The translations under genes and the position numbers were made by a program. From Candidatus Gastranaerophilales bacterium (GTDB lineage: Bacteria; Cyanobacteriota; Vampirovibrionia; Gastranaerophilales; Gastranaerophilaceae), in NCBI GenBank assembly GCA_944323685.1, contig CALUTJ010000006.1, positions 53,424 to 117,423 of the forward strand: a stretch of 64,000 nt of DNA. Reading direction: 5' to 3'. Below, one piece after another: positions 16,879 through 25,308 of the stretch; position 1 is the stretch's first letter; each line of letters begins with the position of its first letter. The notes beneath the pieces were generated by a model. It saw nothing but the letters and a program-made list of their open reading frames with translations. It had not been told where the DNA came from and searched no databases.

Positions 16879-17610
16879 TTATGCCGTAACAGGAACAAAT
16901 ACTTTCATATTACTTGCGTATTTCGGGTTCGTGTTGACGAAATCACTGGCGGCCTGTCCGTTGCCCAGTGTTATTTCAATATGTCCGTATTGCGAGCTGT
17001 AGCCAGCACATCCTCTCGGATAAACAAGTATACAACCGGCTGGCAGGCTTGCAAGTTCATCTTGAGATATAGTTATTTCTTTAAAGTGAGGGTTTTTCCT
17101 CAAATTATCTTCCATCTGGAAAGCATGCCCGCGTTTAACAGGAATACCCGAGGCTTCAATAGCATCACTTACGTATTTCGCGCATTTCTTCCGCGGTGAA
17201 GACTCTGCATTATTCCGGGCATTTTGTGCAAGTTTTTTTGCAGCATTGGCGTCATAGTTGACGTCCTGTAGACTTGCTGTCGGCGTTGTATTCCAATTAA
17301 AGTTCATGTTTTTGAACATATCGCTGAACTTGCTTAACTGGTCTTTGTACCCTTGTATGGACATATTGTACAAATCCATTAACATACCCATATCAAATTT
17401 AGGCATTTCAAAATTAAAGTTAAAAGCACCCGTTGACGGATATGTGGAATATGAAGGGATAAAGCTATCCATGCCGGCATAGGTTCCGGGCATAAATTGC
17501 GTAAAATCAAACATCGGTGTTGATGAAGATGTCAGCATCGGGTCTGAAAACATATTCATCATACTTGTTTCTAAATAAGACGGATTGAATGTTATCTTAT
17601 CTAACGTCAC
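16879..17610 (-). CDS. CHAP/NlpC-like amidase with the same N-terminal module
   Basis: This 243-residue protein shares residues 1-82 with its downstream neighbour (two substitutions, L40M and E42G), then diverges completely. Its C-terminal domain has a cysteine-histidine hydrolase pattern: SSPRKKCAKYVSDAIE with the likely nucleophile Cys, LPAGCILVYPRG, and SQYGHIEITLGNG with the likely catalytic His. This fits a CHAP- or NlpC/P60-like peptidoglycan amidase/endopeptidase. There is no classical signal peptide. Start is GTG with TAGGAGA. Both genes likely share expression through the same duplicated upstream sequence, although they may also be one transcript. Confidence 0.75.
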   Translation of the reverse strand: MTLDKITFNPSYLETSMMNMFSDPMLTSSSTPMFDFTQFMPGTYAGMDSFIPSYSTYPSTGAFNFNFEMPKFDMGMLMDLYNMSIQGYKDQLSKFSDMFKNMNFNWNTTPTASLQDVNYDANAAKKLAQNARNNAESSPRKKCAKYVSDAIEASGIPVKRGHAFQMEDNLRKNPHFKEITISQDELASLPAGCILVYPRGCAGYSSQYGHIEITLGNGQAASDFVNTNPKYASNMKVFVPVTA

Positions 17611-17654
17611 AATATTCTCCTAAAATATTCCCCTTATATATATAAAGTAATTTT
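17372..17654 (-). repeat. Near-identical 283-bp direct repeat, copy 2
   Basis: Partner of 16557-16839. It spans from upstream of the GTG start to codon ~80 of the amidase gene. The repeat units lie 815 bp apart in the same orientation, so recombination between them would fuse or delete the hydrolase domains. Confidence 0.9.
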
Positions 17655-17681
17655 GTTGTACAATATTGCTAAAAATATAAA
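17653..17681 (+). promoter_or_regulatory. Candidate sigma-70 promoter for the outer-membrane-like protein
   Basis: TTGTTG (17653-17658) and TATAAA (17676-17681) are 17 bp apart, 23 bases before the ATG at 17705. This spacing supports 17705 as start over the TTG at 17693. Confidence 0.35.
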
Positions 17682-17704
17682 GTAATATTAAGTTGTGTTA
17701 TATT

Positions 17705-18712
17705 ATGCGTGCACACGTCTTTATAAAAAAAATAAAATCAATTTTATATATATTGCCCTTATTGTGTTCTATCCTTGTATCACCTGCCTTTGGGCTGGAA
17801 ACGGCATCACCGGTTGAACCTTCAGTGGAGCAAGATAATATAGAGCAAACCACAGATGATTCAGATGATATGTTTGCTCCGGTTGAGTTGGATTTAACTG
17901 ACTATTCTTATATGAATGATAAAAAGAACAAAAAGTTCGAATTATCCGCAACTAAAGAGGGTCAACCGGCTTATGTTAAAAATACCGGACAGGTATGGGA
18001 TGAGGACATGCTGTTTCGTTACAACTTTTATTCGGATGAGGCTAATTTAAGAGTATTGCCGAGCTATGGCTCGCTAAACAGTTATATAAATCAAAAATTG
18101 GATGAAAATACAACAGTAATGATAGGACAAGACGGCATATCTTCTATTAACGGAAATACGGTCAATTTTGCATATGCAAACAGTTCTTACTATAGCAGCG
18201 GCGCAAGAATAGACGGCAGTGCACAGAATTTTAACTATTCTGTCGGCGCATTTACGGAAACTGATACGCTTAATCAGGAACTTGCCGCGATAGTTTCTAC
18301 AAAACCGTCAAGCATACTAAATTCAAAAGGCAAATTTTATGTCGGGGGCGGTGTATTTTCCAACCTTATGGACGGGGTAAACAAAAACACCTCCGGCGTT
18401 TTTGCACAGTATAACAACGATAAATTCTCTTTTGGAACACAGCTTGCACGCTCTCAATATACTAAATCAGGTTATAATGATTCAAGTAGTGTACATTTCT
18501 TAACTCAGTACAAAGTTAATGACCACCTGTCTTTAAAGAATAAAATTGTAAAAAACTTTGATATTGATGAACTGCAAGGTGAAATAGGTATTGTTTACAA
18601 ACCGCTTGAAGATACTGACAGATTGCAGTTTGAACTTACAGCCGCAAATTATCAATCACAAAATGTAATAACAAGACAGCGTTTAAAATTTACAACTTCG
18701 TTTAAGTTTTAA
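17705..18712 (+). CDS. Secreted, probable outer-membrane beta-barrel protein
   Basis: The 335-residue product starts with a signal peptide (MRAHVFIKKIKSILYILPLL... cut near SPAFG). An acidic stretch of ~40 residues follows. The rest consists of repeated short amphipathic strands with aromatic residues (FNYSVGAFTETD, KFYVGGGVFSNL, DKFSFGTQLARSQYT, LQFELTAANYQSQ), ending in FTTSFKF. A C-terminal Phe with alternating hydrophobic residues is the usual signal for BAM-dependent outer-membrane insertion. I cannot name the family. I chose ATG 17705 over the TTG at 17693 because of the signal peptide. A strong terminator follows. Confidence 0.75.
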   Translation: MRAHVFIKKIKSILYILPLLCSILVSPAFGLETASPVEPSVEQDNIEQTTDDSDDMFAPVELDLTDYSYMNDKKNKKFELSATKEGQPAYVKNTGQVWDEDMLFRYNFYSDEANLRVLPSYGSLNSYINQKLDENTTVMIGQDGISSINGNTVNFAYANSSYYSSGARIDGSAQNFNYSVGAFTETDTLNQELAAIVSTKPSSILNSKGKFYVGGGVFSNLMDGVNKNTSGVFAQYNNDKFSFGTQLARSQYTKSGYNDSSSVHFLTQYKVNDHLSLKNKIVKNFDIDELQGEIGIVYKPLEDTDRLQFELTAANYQSQNVITRQRLKFTTSFKF

Positions 18713-18720
18713 TATTCATA

Positions 18721-18753
18721 AAAAAAGCAGTAACTTAACGTTACTGCTTTTTC
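18721..18753. terminator. Bidirectional intrinsic terminator
   Basis: AAAAAGCAGTAAC and GTTACTGCTTTTT form a 13-bp stem with a 5-nt loop, and it has A/T runs at both ends. It lies between the convergent outer-membrane protein and Spy-like genes. Confidence 0.88.
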
Positions 18754-18771
18754 ACTTGAAACAAAAATATC

Positions 18772-19479
18772 CTATTTTGCAGCAGGTGCTACAGGTTCTG
18801 CTGTTGCAGCAGGTCGTTCTGCCGGTTTAGCTTCTTCTGAAGGTGCAGCAGGTGCTTGTGTTTCAACAGAAGCAGGTTCTAAAGGTGCTTTTTCTTCAAC
18901 AGCCGGTGTTGTTTCTGCTTCCGGAGCTGTTGCTTCCGGACCTTTAGGACAATGTTTAGCTTTCATTTCATCATGGTGTTTCTGACATGCAGGGCAGCCG
19001 CAATCGCATGAGCAAGGTACAAATTCTGCTCTTTTAGCTTTCATTTCTTCATGCATTTTTTGCAGTTCTGCTTTTTGTTCTTCTGTTAAAAGAGCTTTGA
19101 TTTTTTCTTTAGTAGCTTTTCTGCCTGCCATATCTTCAGCAATAAGCTTGTCTAATTTTGCTTGTTCTTTTTTGATTTTTTCTCTGCAAGATTTTAATGC
19201 TTTATCTTCACTTGCTTTCAATTCTTCAATTTTTGCTTTTTGCTCTTCAGTAAGATTCAATCTTGTTTCAAACTCTGCTTTTCTTGCTTCTCTTAATTTA
19301 GCATGTTCTTCAGGTGACATGGGTTTGAATCCCGGATGAGGATGATGCATAGGCATAGGCATAGCTTTTTCACAATCTTCTTTAGCCGGGCAAGTTGCAT
19401 TAGCAGGTGCATTGTTTACCGCTGAGAATGTAAAAATTGCAGCAGCAAGCATAACTGATGTAATAAATGTCTTTTTCAT
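18772..19479 (-). CDS. Spy/CpxP-like periplasmic protein with Cys cluster and Pro/Ala/Glu tail
   Basis: A signal peptide (MKKTFITSVMLAAAIFTFSA, cut near ANA) precedes a His/Met-rich patch (AMPMPMHHPHPGFKPM). A long helical region follows with two LTEEQKAK/LTEEQKAEL motifs (LTxxQ), typical of Spy and CpxP periplasmic chaperones. After the helix comes a compact cysteine/histidine cluster (CSCDCGCPACQKHHDEMKAK), not usual in Spy. The last ~60 residues are low-complexity Pro, Ala, Glu and Thr. The Met/His and Cys patches suggest metal binding or metal/envelope-stress sensing, which is inference. It is 235 residues against ~160 for Spy, and is a single-gene transcript. Confidence 0.75.
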   Translation of the reverse strand: MKKTFITSVMLAAAIFTFSAVNNAPANATCPAKEDCEKAMPMPMHHPHPGFKPMSPEEHAKLREARKAEFETRLNLTEEQKAKIEELKASEDKALKSCREKIKKEQAKLDKLIAEDMAGRKATKEKIKALLTEEQKAELQKMHEEMKAKRAEFVPCSCDCGCPACQKHHDEMKAKHCPKGPEATAPEAETTPAVEEKAPLEPASVETQAPAAPSEEAKPAERPAATAEPVAPAAK

Positions 19480-19906
19480 GTAACTCTCCTTGTACTAATC
19501 CTTGATATTTAATTAATTTATTAAGAAATTTAATAATTCAAATAAATTAATTAAATCCACTTATAACCAGTGTAATTATATTTTTTAAACTGTCAATAGC
19601 TCAAAAGTTGAAAAATTGTTACTTAAACGTAATACTACAAGCTTAAAAATATAGATAATAAGTGTAGTAATTACACAATTGACTTAAATTGTCCGAGAAA
19701 AATTCGTGATAAGGAGCAAAGCGATGTGAACGAATTTTTGGAGTGTCACATTGTTCACATAGTGAAGCCATTTTTCAGGCTTCACCACAGTTCAGCCAAA
19801 AAAGAAGGCAAAGGTGAGCAGTGACGGCTCGAAGGCTCGAGGCGGCAACTGCGACACTAGATTAAATTACTATAAAACAATGTCCAACATAAGGAGCAAA
19901 ATAAAA
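19480..19906. other. Intergenic region before the two-component system
   Basis: The first ~200 bases are very AT-rich and hold an inverted pair GTGTA/TACAC near 19657-19671 and a TTGACT -35-like hexamer at about 19679. The rest is the 176-bp dispersed repeat, followed by 42 bases that include the ribosome binding site of the response regulator. I see no gene here. Confidence 0.5.
19689..19864 (+). repeat. 176-bp dispersed structured repeat, copy A
   Basis: It begins TTGTCCGAG and ends CACTAGATTA, and matches 42208-42383 with 5 mismatches over 176 bp and no gaps. Internal structure: AAAAATTCGT pairs with ACGAATTTTT across ~25 bases; a perfect 8-bp hairpin GTGAAGCC/GGCTTCAC lies at 19762-19785; GCAGT/ACTGC encloses a GC-rich part. 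It is much GC-richer than its surroundings. It lies just before the response-regulator gene, in the same orientation as copy B before leuC. No transposase is nearby. Confidence 0.92.
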
Positions 19907-20581
19907 TTGATTCAAAACCAAAAAATTTCTGTTTATCTTGTAGAAGATTATCACTTAATAAGAAAATCCATAAAACTAATGGTCAATAAAGCAGAGGATA
20001 TAAGTATTATCGGTGATTTTGATAATGCCGAAGATTTTTTAGAAGTTTTTGAAAAAGTTCAATCCGATGTTGTAATTATGGATTTAGGTTTGCCGGCAAT
20101 GAACGGTCTTTGTGCAACTAAAATATTAAAAGACAAATACCCCGAGGTCAAAATAATAGTTTTAACCTCACACGAGCAAACGGATGAAGTGGTAGCAGCA
20201 CTTGCCTGCGGAGCCAATGCGTACTGCCTTAAAGATATAGAAGCTCAGGAAATACAAAATATTATAAGAAGTGTTTACAAAGGTGTCATGTGGATACATC
20301 CTAAAGTATCGGAAGCTGCAAGACAAAGTGCGCCAAAACCCTTATCTACGGATTTTAACAACCTGTACGGAAATTTGGCTGCAGAAACAAATCTTACGGA
20401 GCGTGAATATGAAGTCTTAAAGAAAATTGTAGACGGAAAAACGAATACTCAAATAGCGCATGATATGTGTATAAGTACCCACACCGCCAAAGCCCATGTG
20501 GGTAATATTTTATCTAAATTATCCGTTTCTGACAGGGTAGAAGCGGCTGTTAAAGCAGTCAGGGCAAAAATTGTAGATTAG
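19907..20581 (+). CDS. NarL/FixJ-family response regulator
   Basis: The 225-residue product has a receiver domain (acidic pair in VYLVEDYHLI, phospho-acceptor Asp in VVIMDLGLPAMNG, Lys in YCLKDIEAQE) and a C-terminal LuxR-type helix-turn-helix (LTEREYEVLKKIVDGKTNTQ, HTAKAHVGNILSKL). It binds DNA once phosphorylated, most likely by the kinase encoded 9 bp downstream. I chose the TTG at 19907 because AAGGAG lies 10 bases before it, and the kinase gene also uses TTG after AGGAG. An ATG at 19880 has no such site. A GTG at 19814 would lie inside the repeat. Confidence 0.85.
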   Translation: MIQNQKISVYLVEDYHLIRKSIKLMVNKAEDISIIGDFDNAEDFLEVFEKVQSDVVIMDLGLPAMNGLCATKILKDKYPEVKIIVLTSHEQTDEVVAALACGANAYCLKDIEAQEIQNIIRSVYKGVMWIHPKVSEAARQSAPKPLSTDFNNLYGNLAAETNLTEREYEVLKKIVDGKTNTQIAHDMCISTHTAKAHVGNILSKLSVSDRVEAAVKAVRAKIVD

Positions 20582-20590
20582 GAGTTTTTA

Positions 20591-22246
20591 TTGTTAACTA
20601 AAAAATTACACAGAAAAATGTTGTTTTATACCATTTTCCTGTGTTTTATCATATGGACACTGTTAGAACCCAATACACCTCTTTCAGGAAGAGATGCATC
20701 TTTATCCGTATTGGTGCTGTTTCTTACTCAATCATGGATTGAAAAGAAATATCTTTATACAAAACTTTCCGTTAAGTATAAAAATCAGGCTGATTTGTTA
20801 AATAAACTTTTTTTAAACTGTCCTGACCTTGTTTACAGAAAAGATTCGCAGCTCAGGTATAAAGATTGCAATCCTGTTATGAGAGCAATGCTAAATATCG
20901 GACAAACAGAGAGTATTTTTAACAAGACCGATTATGATTTTTATCCGCCTAAAACAGCCAAAATTATCAGATATTACGATCGTAAGGTGCTCAAGTCGGG
21001 CGGTGTAGTTTCTTACAAGATAGAAAAGAATCAACCTGACGGTCAAAACAAAATATATGAAACACTTCTTGCGCCTGTTACAGATAAATCACATATAACG
21101 GGCGTTATCGGTATATTGCGTGATAATACCCAGTTTGAAAATTTAAAGGAAAAAATGCTTATTCAAAATGCCCAGTTGGAAAGTATCTTGAATAATATGC
21201 CATATATTATTTATATGAAAGATTGTGAGGGTAAATTAATATTTGCCAATAAAAATCTGGAAACAGTAATCGGCATGACTCAAGATAAACTGCTCGGCAT
21301 AAATTTTTGCGAAAAATTTTTTAACGATTATTATCAGGAATCACAAAAAGCAGACAAAGAAGTAATTGAGTCAAAAAAGACAATAGTGATTGAAAAACAG
21401 ACAGCATTTTTTAGTCCTGCTACTAACTGGTATCAAATAAGTAAATCACCCATTCTTGATTATAAAAACAATGTCGTCGGCATAATTGTTATGGTAAAAA
21501 ATATTGACAAAGAAAAAGCACTCGAAGCCCAAAAGCGCAATCTTGTGTCTACAATTACTCATGACTTGAAAACACCTACAAACGCACAGCTTGGTGCTAT
21601 GAATATTCTGCTTGACGGAAGTCTTGGCAGTTTGAATGCCGAACAAAAGGAAATGATTGAACTGAGCAAAAATTCCAATATTTATATGAATAATATGATA
21701 TCTACAATCCTTTCCGCCTATAAATCAGAAGATGTTCAAAACCCTCTTGTGTCTTCGGATTTTAATTTTTATGAACTTGTTCAGGTAACAGCCAAGGAAA
21801 TTGCAAATCTTGCAATAACAAAAAAACAAAATATAATAATACTTTCAAAACTGTTAAATGAAAACATAAAAGCCGATAAACTACAAATCAAACGAGCCGT
21901 CATGAACCTTTTAGGCAATGCAATTACTTACGGTTTTGAAAAAAGCGATATTATTGTTAATATCTCACAAAAAGAAAATAATATAATATTTAATGTAATA
22001 AACAAAGGTTATCACATTAGCGATGCAAAGCTTAATGAAATCTTTGAAAAGTACAAAACAAATGAAAATGCAAAATTTAACAAAGCCAGTACCGGACTTG
22101 GACTGTATTTGTCTAAAAAGATAATAACAGCACACAGGGGTAAAATTTATGCCCAAAGCACTGAAAATAACATCTGTACTTTCGGTTTCTGTATACCGAG
22201 AGCATTTAATCAATCCAGTGTAACGGAAAAAGAACAAATAGTCTAA
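20591..22246 (+). CDS. PAS-domain sensor histidine kinase
   Basis: The 551-residue product has one or two N-terminal membrane helices (MLFYTIFLCFIIWTLL, LSVLVLFLTQSWI). Two PAS domains follow (from LFLNCPDLVYRKDSQLR, and from LNNMPYIIYMKDCEGKL), then a HisKA dimerisation region with the phospho-accepting His at residue 324 (TITHDLKTPTNAQ), and a HATPase domain with N-box NLLGNAITYGF and G-box STGLGLYLSKK. PAS input suggests a small-ligand or redox signal. A TTG start follows AGGAG. It is coupled to the response regulator upstream. The 3' end overlaps the convergent acetyltransferase gene by 4 bp. Confidence 0.9.
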   Translation: MLTKKLHRKMLFYTIFLCFIIWTLLEPNTPLSGRDASLSVLVLFLTQSWIEKKYLYTKLSVKYKNQADLLNKLFLNCPDLVYRKDSQLRYKDCNPVMRAMLNIGQTESIFNKTDYDFYPPKTAKIIRYYDRKVLKSGGVVSYKIEKNQPDGQNKIYETLLAPVTDKSHITGVIGILRDNTQFENLKEKMLIQNAQLESILNNMPYIIYMKDCEGKLIFANKNLETVIGMTQDKLLGINFCEKFFNDYYQESQKADKEVIESKKTIVIEKQTAFFSPATNWYQISKSPILDYKNNVVGIIVMVKNIDKEKALEAQKRNLVSTITHDLKTPTNAQLGAMNILLDGSLGSLNAEQKEMIELSKNSNIYMNNMISTILSAYKSEDVQNPLVSSDFNFYELVQVTAKEIANLAITKKQNIIILSKLLNENIKADKLQIKRAVMNLLGNAITYGFEKSDIIVNISQKENNIIFNVINKGYHISDAKLNEIFEKYKTNENAKFNKASTGLGLYLSKKIITAHRGKIYAQSTENNICTFGFCIPRAFNQSSVTEKEQIV

Positions 22247-22818
22247 TGAATTAAAGCCAGAGCCTTTTGGGCATAGGGGTTTGTATTGTGTAAATTTTTA
22301 AAAACTTCTTTTATATCGTTAAATATTTCTTCTTTAGATGAGGCCTCATCTGTTACGGACAGATAGAACAAATCCATTGGCAGAATTCCCTCACGATTGG
22401 GGTATAAATATTCACAATCAATTTTCCGTGCCCCGTTTGATGTATAAAACTTTATTCTTCTCAGCGTATTTATATCTTTTTCATCAGGCTTCTCTACCTC
22501 AAAATATATTCCTTTTATATTTTTAAAAGTGTTACATAACGCTTCAATAAGCTTTCTGCCAAAACCGTGAGAATAAAACTCCGGCAGCACTGCAATGTAA
22601 TCCACCCATATAAAATTTTCTCCCTTATAAAAAAGGATATATCCGGTATTAATTCCTTCATTGTATGCCAGATACAACTCGTAACTTTTTGTTTTGTCAG
22701 ATAACAGCAACAAAAAATCGTTAAAACTTTTCAGCTCGCTTTGAGGAAACTGTTTTAGCATATAGTTGTTATAAATTTCAGTAAATTCATCAATATTTGC
22801 TTTTTTCAAACTTAGCAT
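22243..22818 (-). CDS. GNAT-family N-acetyltransferase
   Basis: The 191-residue protein carries the GNAT core: a strand with NTGYILFYKGENFIWVDYIA, then the acetyl-CoA loop VLPEFYSHGFGRKLIEAL (Gln/Arg-x-x-Gly-x-Gly/Ala pattern, here as SHGFGRK). The C-terminal part (LYPNREGILPMDLFYLS) fits the substrate side. It would transfer an acetyl group to an amine of a small molecule or protein. The acceptor is not predictable. It is a single gene between convergent and divergent neighbours. Confidence 0.8.
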   Translation of the reverse strand: MLSLKKANIDEFTEIYNNYMLKQFPQSELKSFNDFLLLLSDKTKSYELYLAYNEGINTGYILFYKGENFIWVDYIAVLPEFYSHGFGRKLIEALCNTFKNIKGIYFEVEKPDEKDINTLRRIKFYTSNGARKIDCEYLYPNREGILPMDLFYLSVTDEASSKEEIFNDIKEVFKNLHNTNPYAQKALALIH

Positions 22819-22876
22819 TTTAACACCGCCGTAAAAATAATGTATAATTAAATATTATAGAGGATAAATAACAGAA

Positions 22877-23269
22877 ATGAAAAATAGTTATATTAAAATT
22901 TTTATATTATCACTTATACTGGGGTCTTTTTCTGCTGCCTTTGTTCCTTCCTTTGCGGCAGGTTCAATGTTTGACGATGACGGAAACTATTCAGGCAACT
23001 GGAAGCAGATGACAAATGTTTCTTCCTCGTCTTCCGGCAGTTCATATTCAAGCTCTTCTTATTCAACATCAAACTGGTATGCCAACAACAAAAAACAAAG
23101 AGAAGCAAGCGGACAAATGCCTTATTCTGCCGCAAATTATACACAAATGAACACGGTACCCTTCAGATATAATACGTTAAATTATACAAGAATAAGAAAA
23201 GTAAAAGGCGGTTACGGAGACTACAGTGCAAAATGTTCCGATATCGGAGATGTAAGCTTTTGTCACTAG
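22877..23269 (+). CDS. Small secreted Ser/Tyr-rich protein, unrecognised
   Basis: The product of 130 residues has a clear signal peptide (FILSLILGSFSAAFVPSFAA). The mature part opens with SMFDDDGNYSGNWKQM, then a Ser/Tyr low-complexity run (residues ~52-66), and a Tyr/Asn-rich end with two cysteines (CSDIGDVSFCH) that could form a disulfide. No family is recognised. It is likely periplasmic or surface-associated. It sits alone between the GNAT gene and the convergent MATE gene, whose end is 1 bp away. Confidence 0.65.
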   Translation: MKNSYIKIFILSLILGSFSAAFVPSFAAGSMFDDDGNYSGNWKQMTNVSSSSSGSSYSSSSYSTSNWYANNKKQREASGQMPYSAANYTQMNTVPFRYNTLNYTRIRKVKGGYGDYSAKCSDIGDVSFCH

Positions 23270-23270
23270 C

Positions 23271-24605
23271 CTAATCCGTGTACACCCTTTTTAACTGTTT
23301 AAATTTCCTGTAAATTACAATCAAAAACAGCGTACACATTGCAAGGAAGGATACAGCCAGACCTATCCAGAAACCTTTTAATGACATTTTGTAGTGATAG
23401 GCAAGCATATATCCAAACGGAAGCCCGAACATCCAGTATCCGGCAATAAGTGTTCCCGATGCTATTTTTGTCATTTTTAAACCTTTTAAAACCCCGCTTA
23501 GACTTACCTGCAATCCGTCAAACATAAGATAATATGCAGCTATGTGTAAAATTGGCAGTCCCAGTGCCAGAATTTTAGGGTTACAGGTAAATATTGCAAA
23601 AAGTTGTTTAGGAATAATTGTCAGTAAAAGCGAGCAAAACAGCATAAATAAAACGGACATTGATGTACCTGAAAATGCGTATCTTTTGATTTCTTTAAGA
23701 TTTTTGGCACCGTTAAAAAATCCTACTTTGATTGCAATTGCCGCTGATATTGACATTGGTATTACGTACGCGCTTGAGGTTATTGTGACGCATATATTGT
23801 GCGTTGCAGCAAGTATACCTGCTTCTCTGCCCACAAGGATTGTAATAAGGTTAAAGCCCAAAAACTCTAAAAACATTGCAATTCCGATAGGATAACCTAT
23901 TTTTAATAGCTGCTTGATAAGATTTTTATCAAACGGATTTTTAAATTTTATCAAACTGAAACAATAAACAAGCAGCACAACCCCCATAAGTGTTCTTACT
24001 ATAAATGCCGCAAGTGCAAGCCCTATTACCCCGAGCCCCGGAACAGGCCCTATTCCGAAGACCAGCGAAAAAGCGAGTACATAATTGAGAATAAGTGCAA
24101 ATACAAGAATCAAATTAGGAAATTGTACAATTTCATATGCCAGCAAAAATTCTCTCAAGCACTGGTACAAATACATTCCAAAAAGCGAAAAAGCACAAAT
24201 AAAGATGTATTCCTTTATCATTGGCACAAGAGAGGGTTCAAAACCCATTTTTGAGATTAAGGGAACCGTCAAAAGACATATTGCACAAAATATCACAGCG
24301 AGAACAATTGCATAGTTTAACACCGTAAACAAAAACTTTTTGGTGGGTTTACGATTTCCTCTGAGATTTGAAAGCTGAATTGATATGGCGGACATCAGCC
24401 CCATTCCCATGATAAGCACGCAGAAGATAATTGAATTAGCAATGCTTATTGCAGCAAGTGTATCTGTGGAATGTTTGGCTGCAATAAAAACGTCTGTAGC
24501 GCCTATAAGACTCTGACCGAGGTTCCCGACAATAAGAGGAATCGAAAGTCCTATAATTTCCGTAAAATATTTTTTATATGAAGATAATTTTTCGACTAAT
24601 TGCAT
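23271..24605 (-). CDS. MATE-family efflux transporter
   Basis: The 444-residue protein has twelve predicted membrane helices in two similar halves. The MATE pattern is seen at the N-terminus (LSIPLIVGNLGQSLIGATDV) and in the start of the second half (IGYPIGIAMFLEFLGFNLIT). MATE proteins export cationic drugs or metabolites using Na+ or H+ gradients. The length is typical. It is transcribed leftward, divergent from the rfb operon, with a shared 145-bp control region. Confidence 0.9.
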   Translation of the reverse strand: MQLVEKLSSYKKYFTEIIGLSIPLIVGNLGQSLIGATDVFIAAKHSTDTLAAISIANSIIFCVLIMGMGLMSAISIQLSNLRGNRKPTKKFLFTVLNYAIVLAVIFCAICLLTVPLISKMGFEPSLVPMIKEYIFICAFSLFGMYLYQCLREFLLAYEIVQFPNLILVFALILNYVLAFSLVFGIGPVPGLGVIGLALAAFIVRTLMGVVLLVYCFSLIKFKNPFDKNLIKQLLKIGYPIGIAMFLEFLGFNLITILVGREAGILAATHNICVTITSSAYVIPMSISAAIAIKVGFFNGAKNLKEIKRYAFSGTSMSVLFMLFCSLLLTIIPKQLFAIFTCNPKILALGLPILHIAAYYLMFDGLQVSLSGVLKGLKMTKIASGTLIAGYWMFGLPFGYMLAYHYKMSLKGFWIGLAVSFLAMCTLFLIVIYRKFKQLKRVYTD

Positions 24606-24691
24606 AAAAATATGAAATAATTATAAAAACATTGTTTATTCAATTTACCACAACAAAAATATTAAGCAAATTAAGCAAATATACAATAATG

Positions 24692-24721
24692 CTATCTAAA
24701 ATAGATAGAGTATTATATAAT
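24692..24721 (+). promoter_or_regulatory. Candidate rfbCBDA promoter with overlapping palindrome
   Basis: A 17-bp palindrome CTATCTA-AAA-TAGATAG (24692-24708) covers the -35 position, and TATAAT (24716-24721) lies 17 bp further on, 29 bases before the rfbC ATG. A repressor bound there would block initiation. Upstream, TTAAGCAAA occurs twice in tandem (24662-24679). Confidence 0.45.
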
Positions 24722-24750
24722 AATATTCATAGAGTTTTAAGGGGAAAATT

Positions 24751-25308
24751 ATGCCGTTTACTTTTAAAAAACTGTCAATACCAGATGTAATACTTGTAAC
24801 CCCTCAGGTGTTTGGCGACAGCAGAGGCTTTTTTATGGAATCTTACCAGAAATCGGCTTTTGCTCAAAACGGAATTGATGTTGAATTTAATCAGGATAAT
24901 CATTCAAAATCAACAAAAGGTGTTTTAAGGGGGCTTCATTATCAGAAAAATCCGAAAGCACAGGCAAAACTTGTAAGATGTTCCAGAGGAAAAATTCTTG
25001 ACGTTGCGGTGGATATAAGAAAAAATTCGCCAACCTTCGGCAAATGGGTGGGTGAAATACTCTCGGAAGAAAATAAAAACATGCTCTTTATACCTGCCGG
25101 ATTTGCCCACGGTTTTGTTGTCTTAAGCGATGAAGCAGAGCTGTTATACAAAGCTTCAAATGAGTATTCAGCCCAAAATGACAGGGGGGTAAGATGGAAT
25201 GACCCTGATATTAATGTTCGCTGGGGTATAGATTTTGAACCTTTAATTAGCGAAAAAGATTCAAAACAACCTTTCTTAAAAGATATAAAAGAGGAGGATT
25301 TATTTTGA
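24751..25308 (+). CDS. rfbC: dTDP-4-dehydrorhamnose 3,5-epimerase
   Basis: The 185-residue RmlC/RfbC carries RGLHYQKNPKAQAKLVR (catalytic His), GKILDVAVDIRKNSPTFGKW and PAGFAHGFVVLSDEAELLYK. It catalyses the third step of dTDP-L-rhamnose synthesis, feeding surface polysaccharide. It is the first gene of a tight four-gene operon in the order C-B-D-A, overlapping rfbB by 4 bp. Ribosome binding site AAGGGG precedes the ATG. Confidence 0.95.
   Translation: MPFTFKKLSIPDVILVTPQVFGDSRGFFMESYQKSAFAQNGIDVEFNQDNHSKSTKGVLRGLHYQKNPKAQAKLVRCSRGKILDVAVDIRKNSPTFGKWVGEILSEENKNMLFIPAGFAHGFVVLSDEAELLYKASNEYSAQNDRGVRWNDPDINVRWGIDFEPLISEKDSKQPFLKDIKEEDLF

Noticed and set aside
19689..19864. 176-bp repeat as a coding sequence
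   Set aside because: Stops occur in the frames I read, the differences do not avoid amino-acid changes in any one frame, and its stems explain the conservation better.
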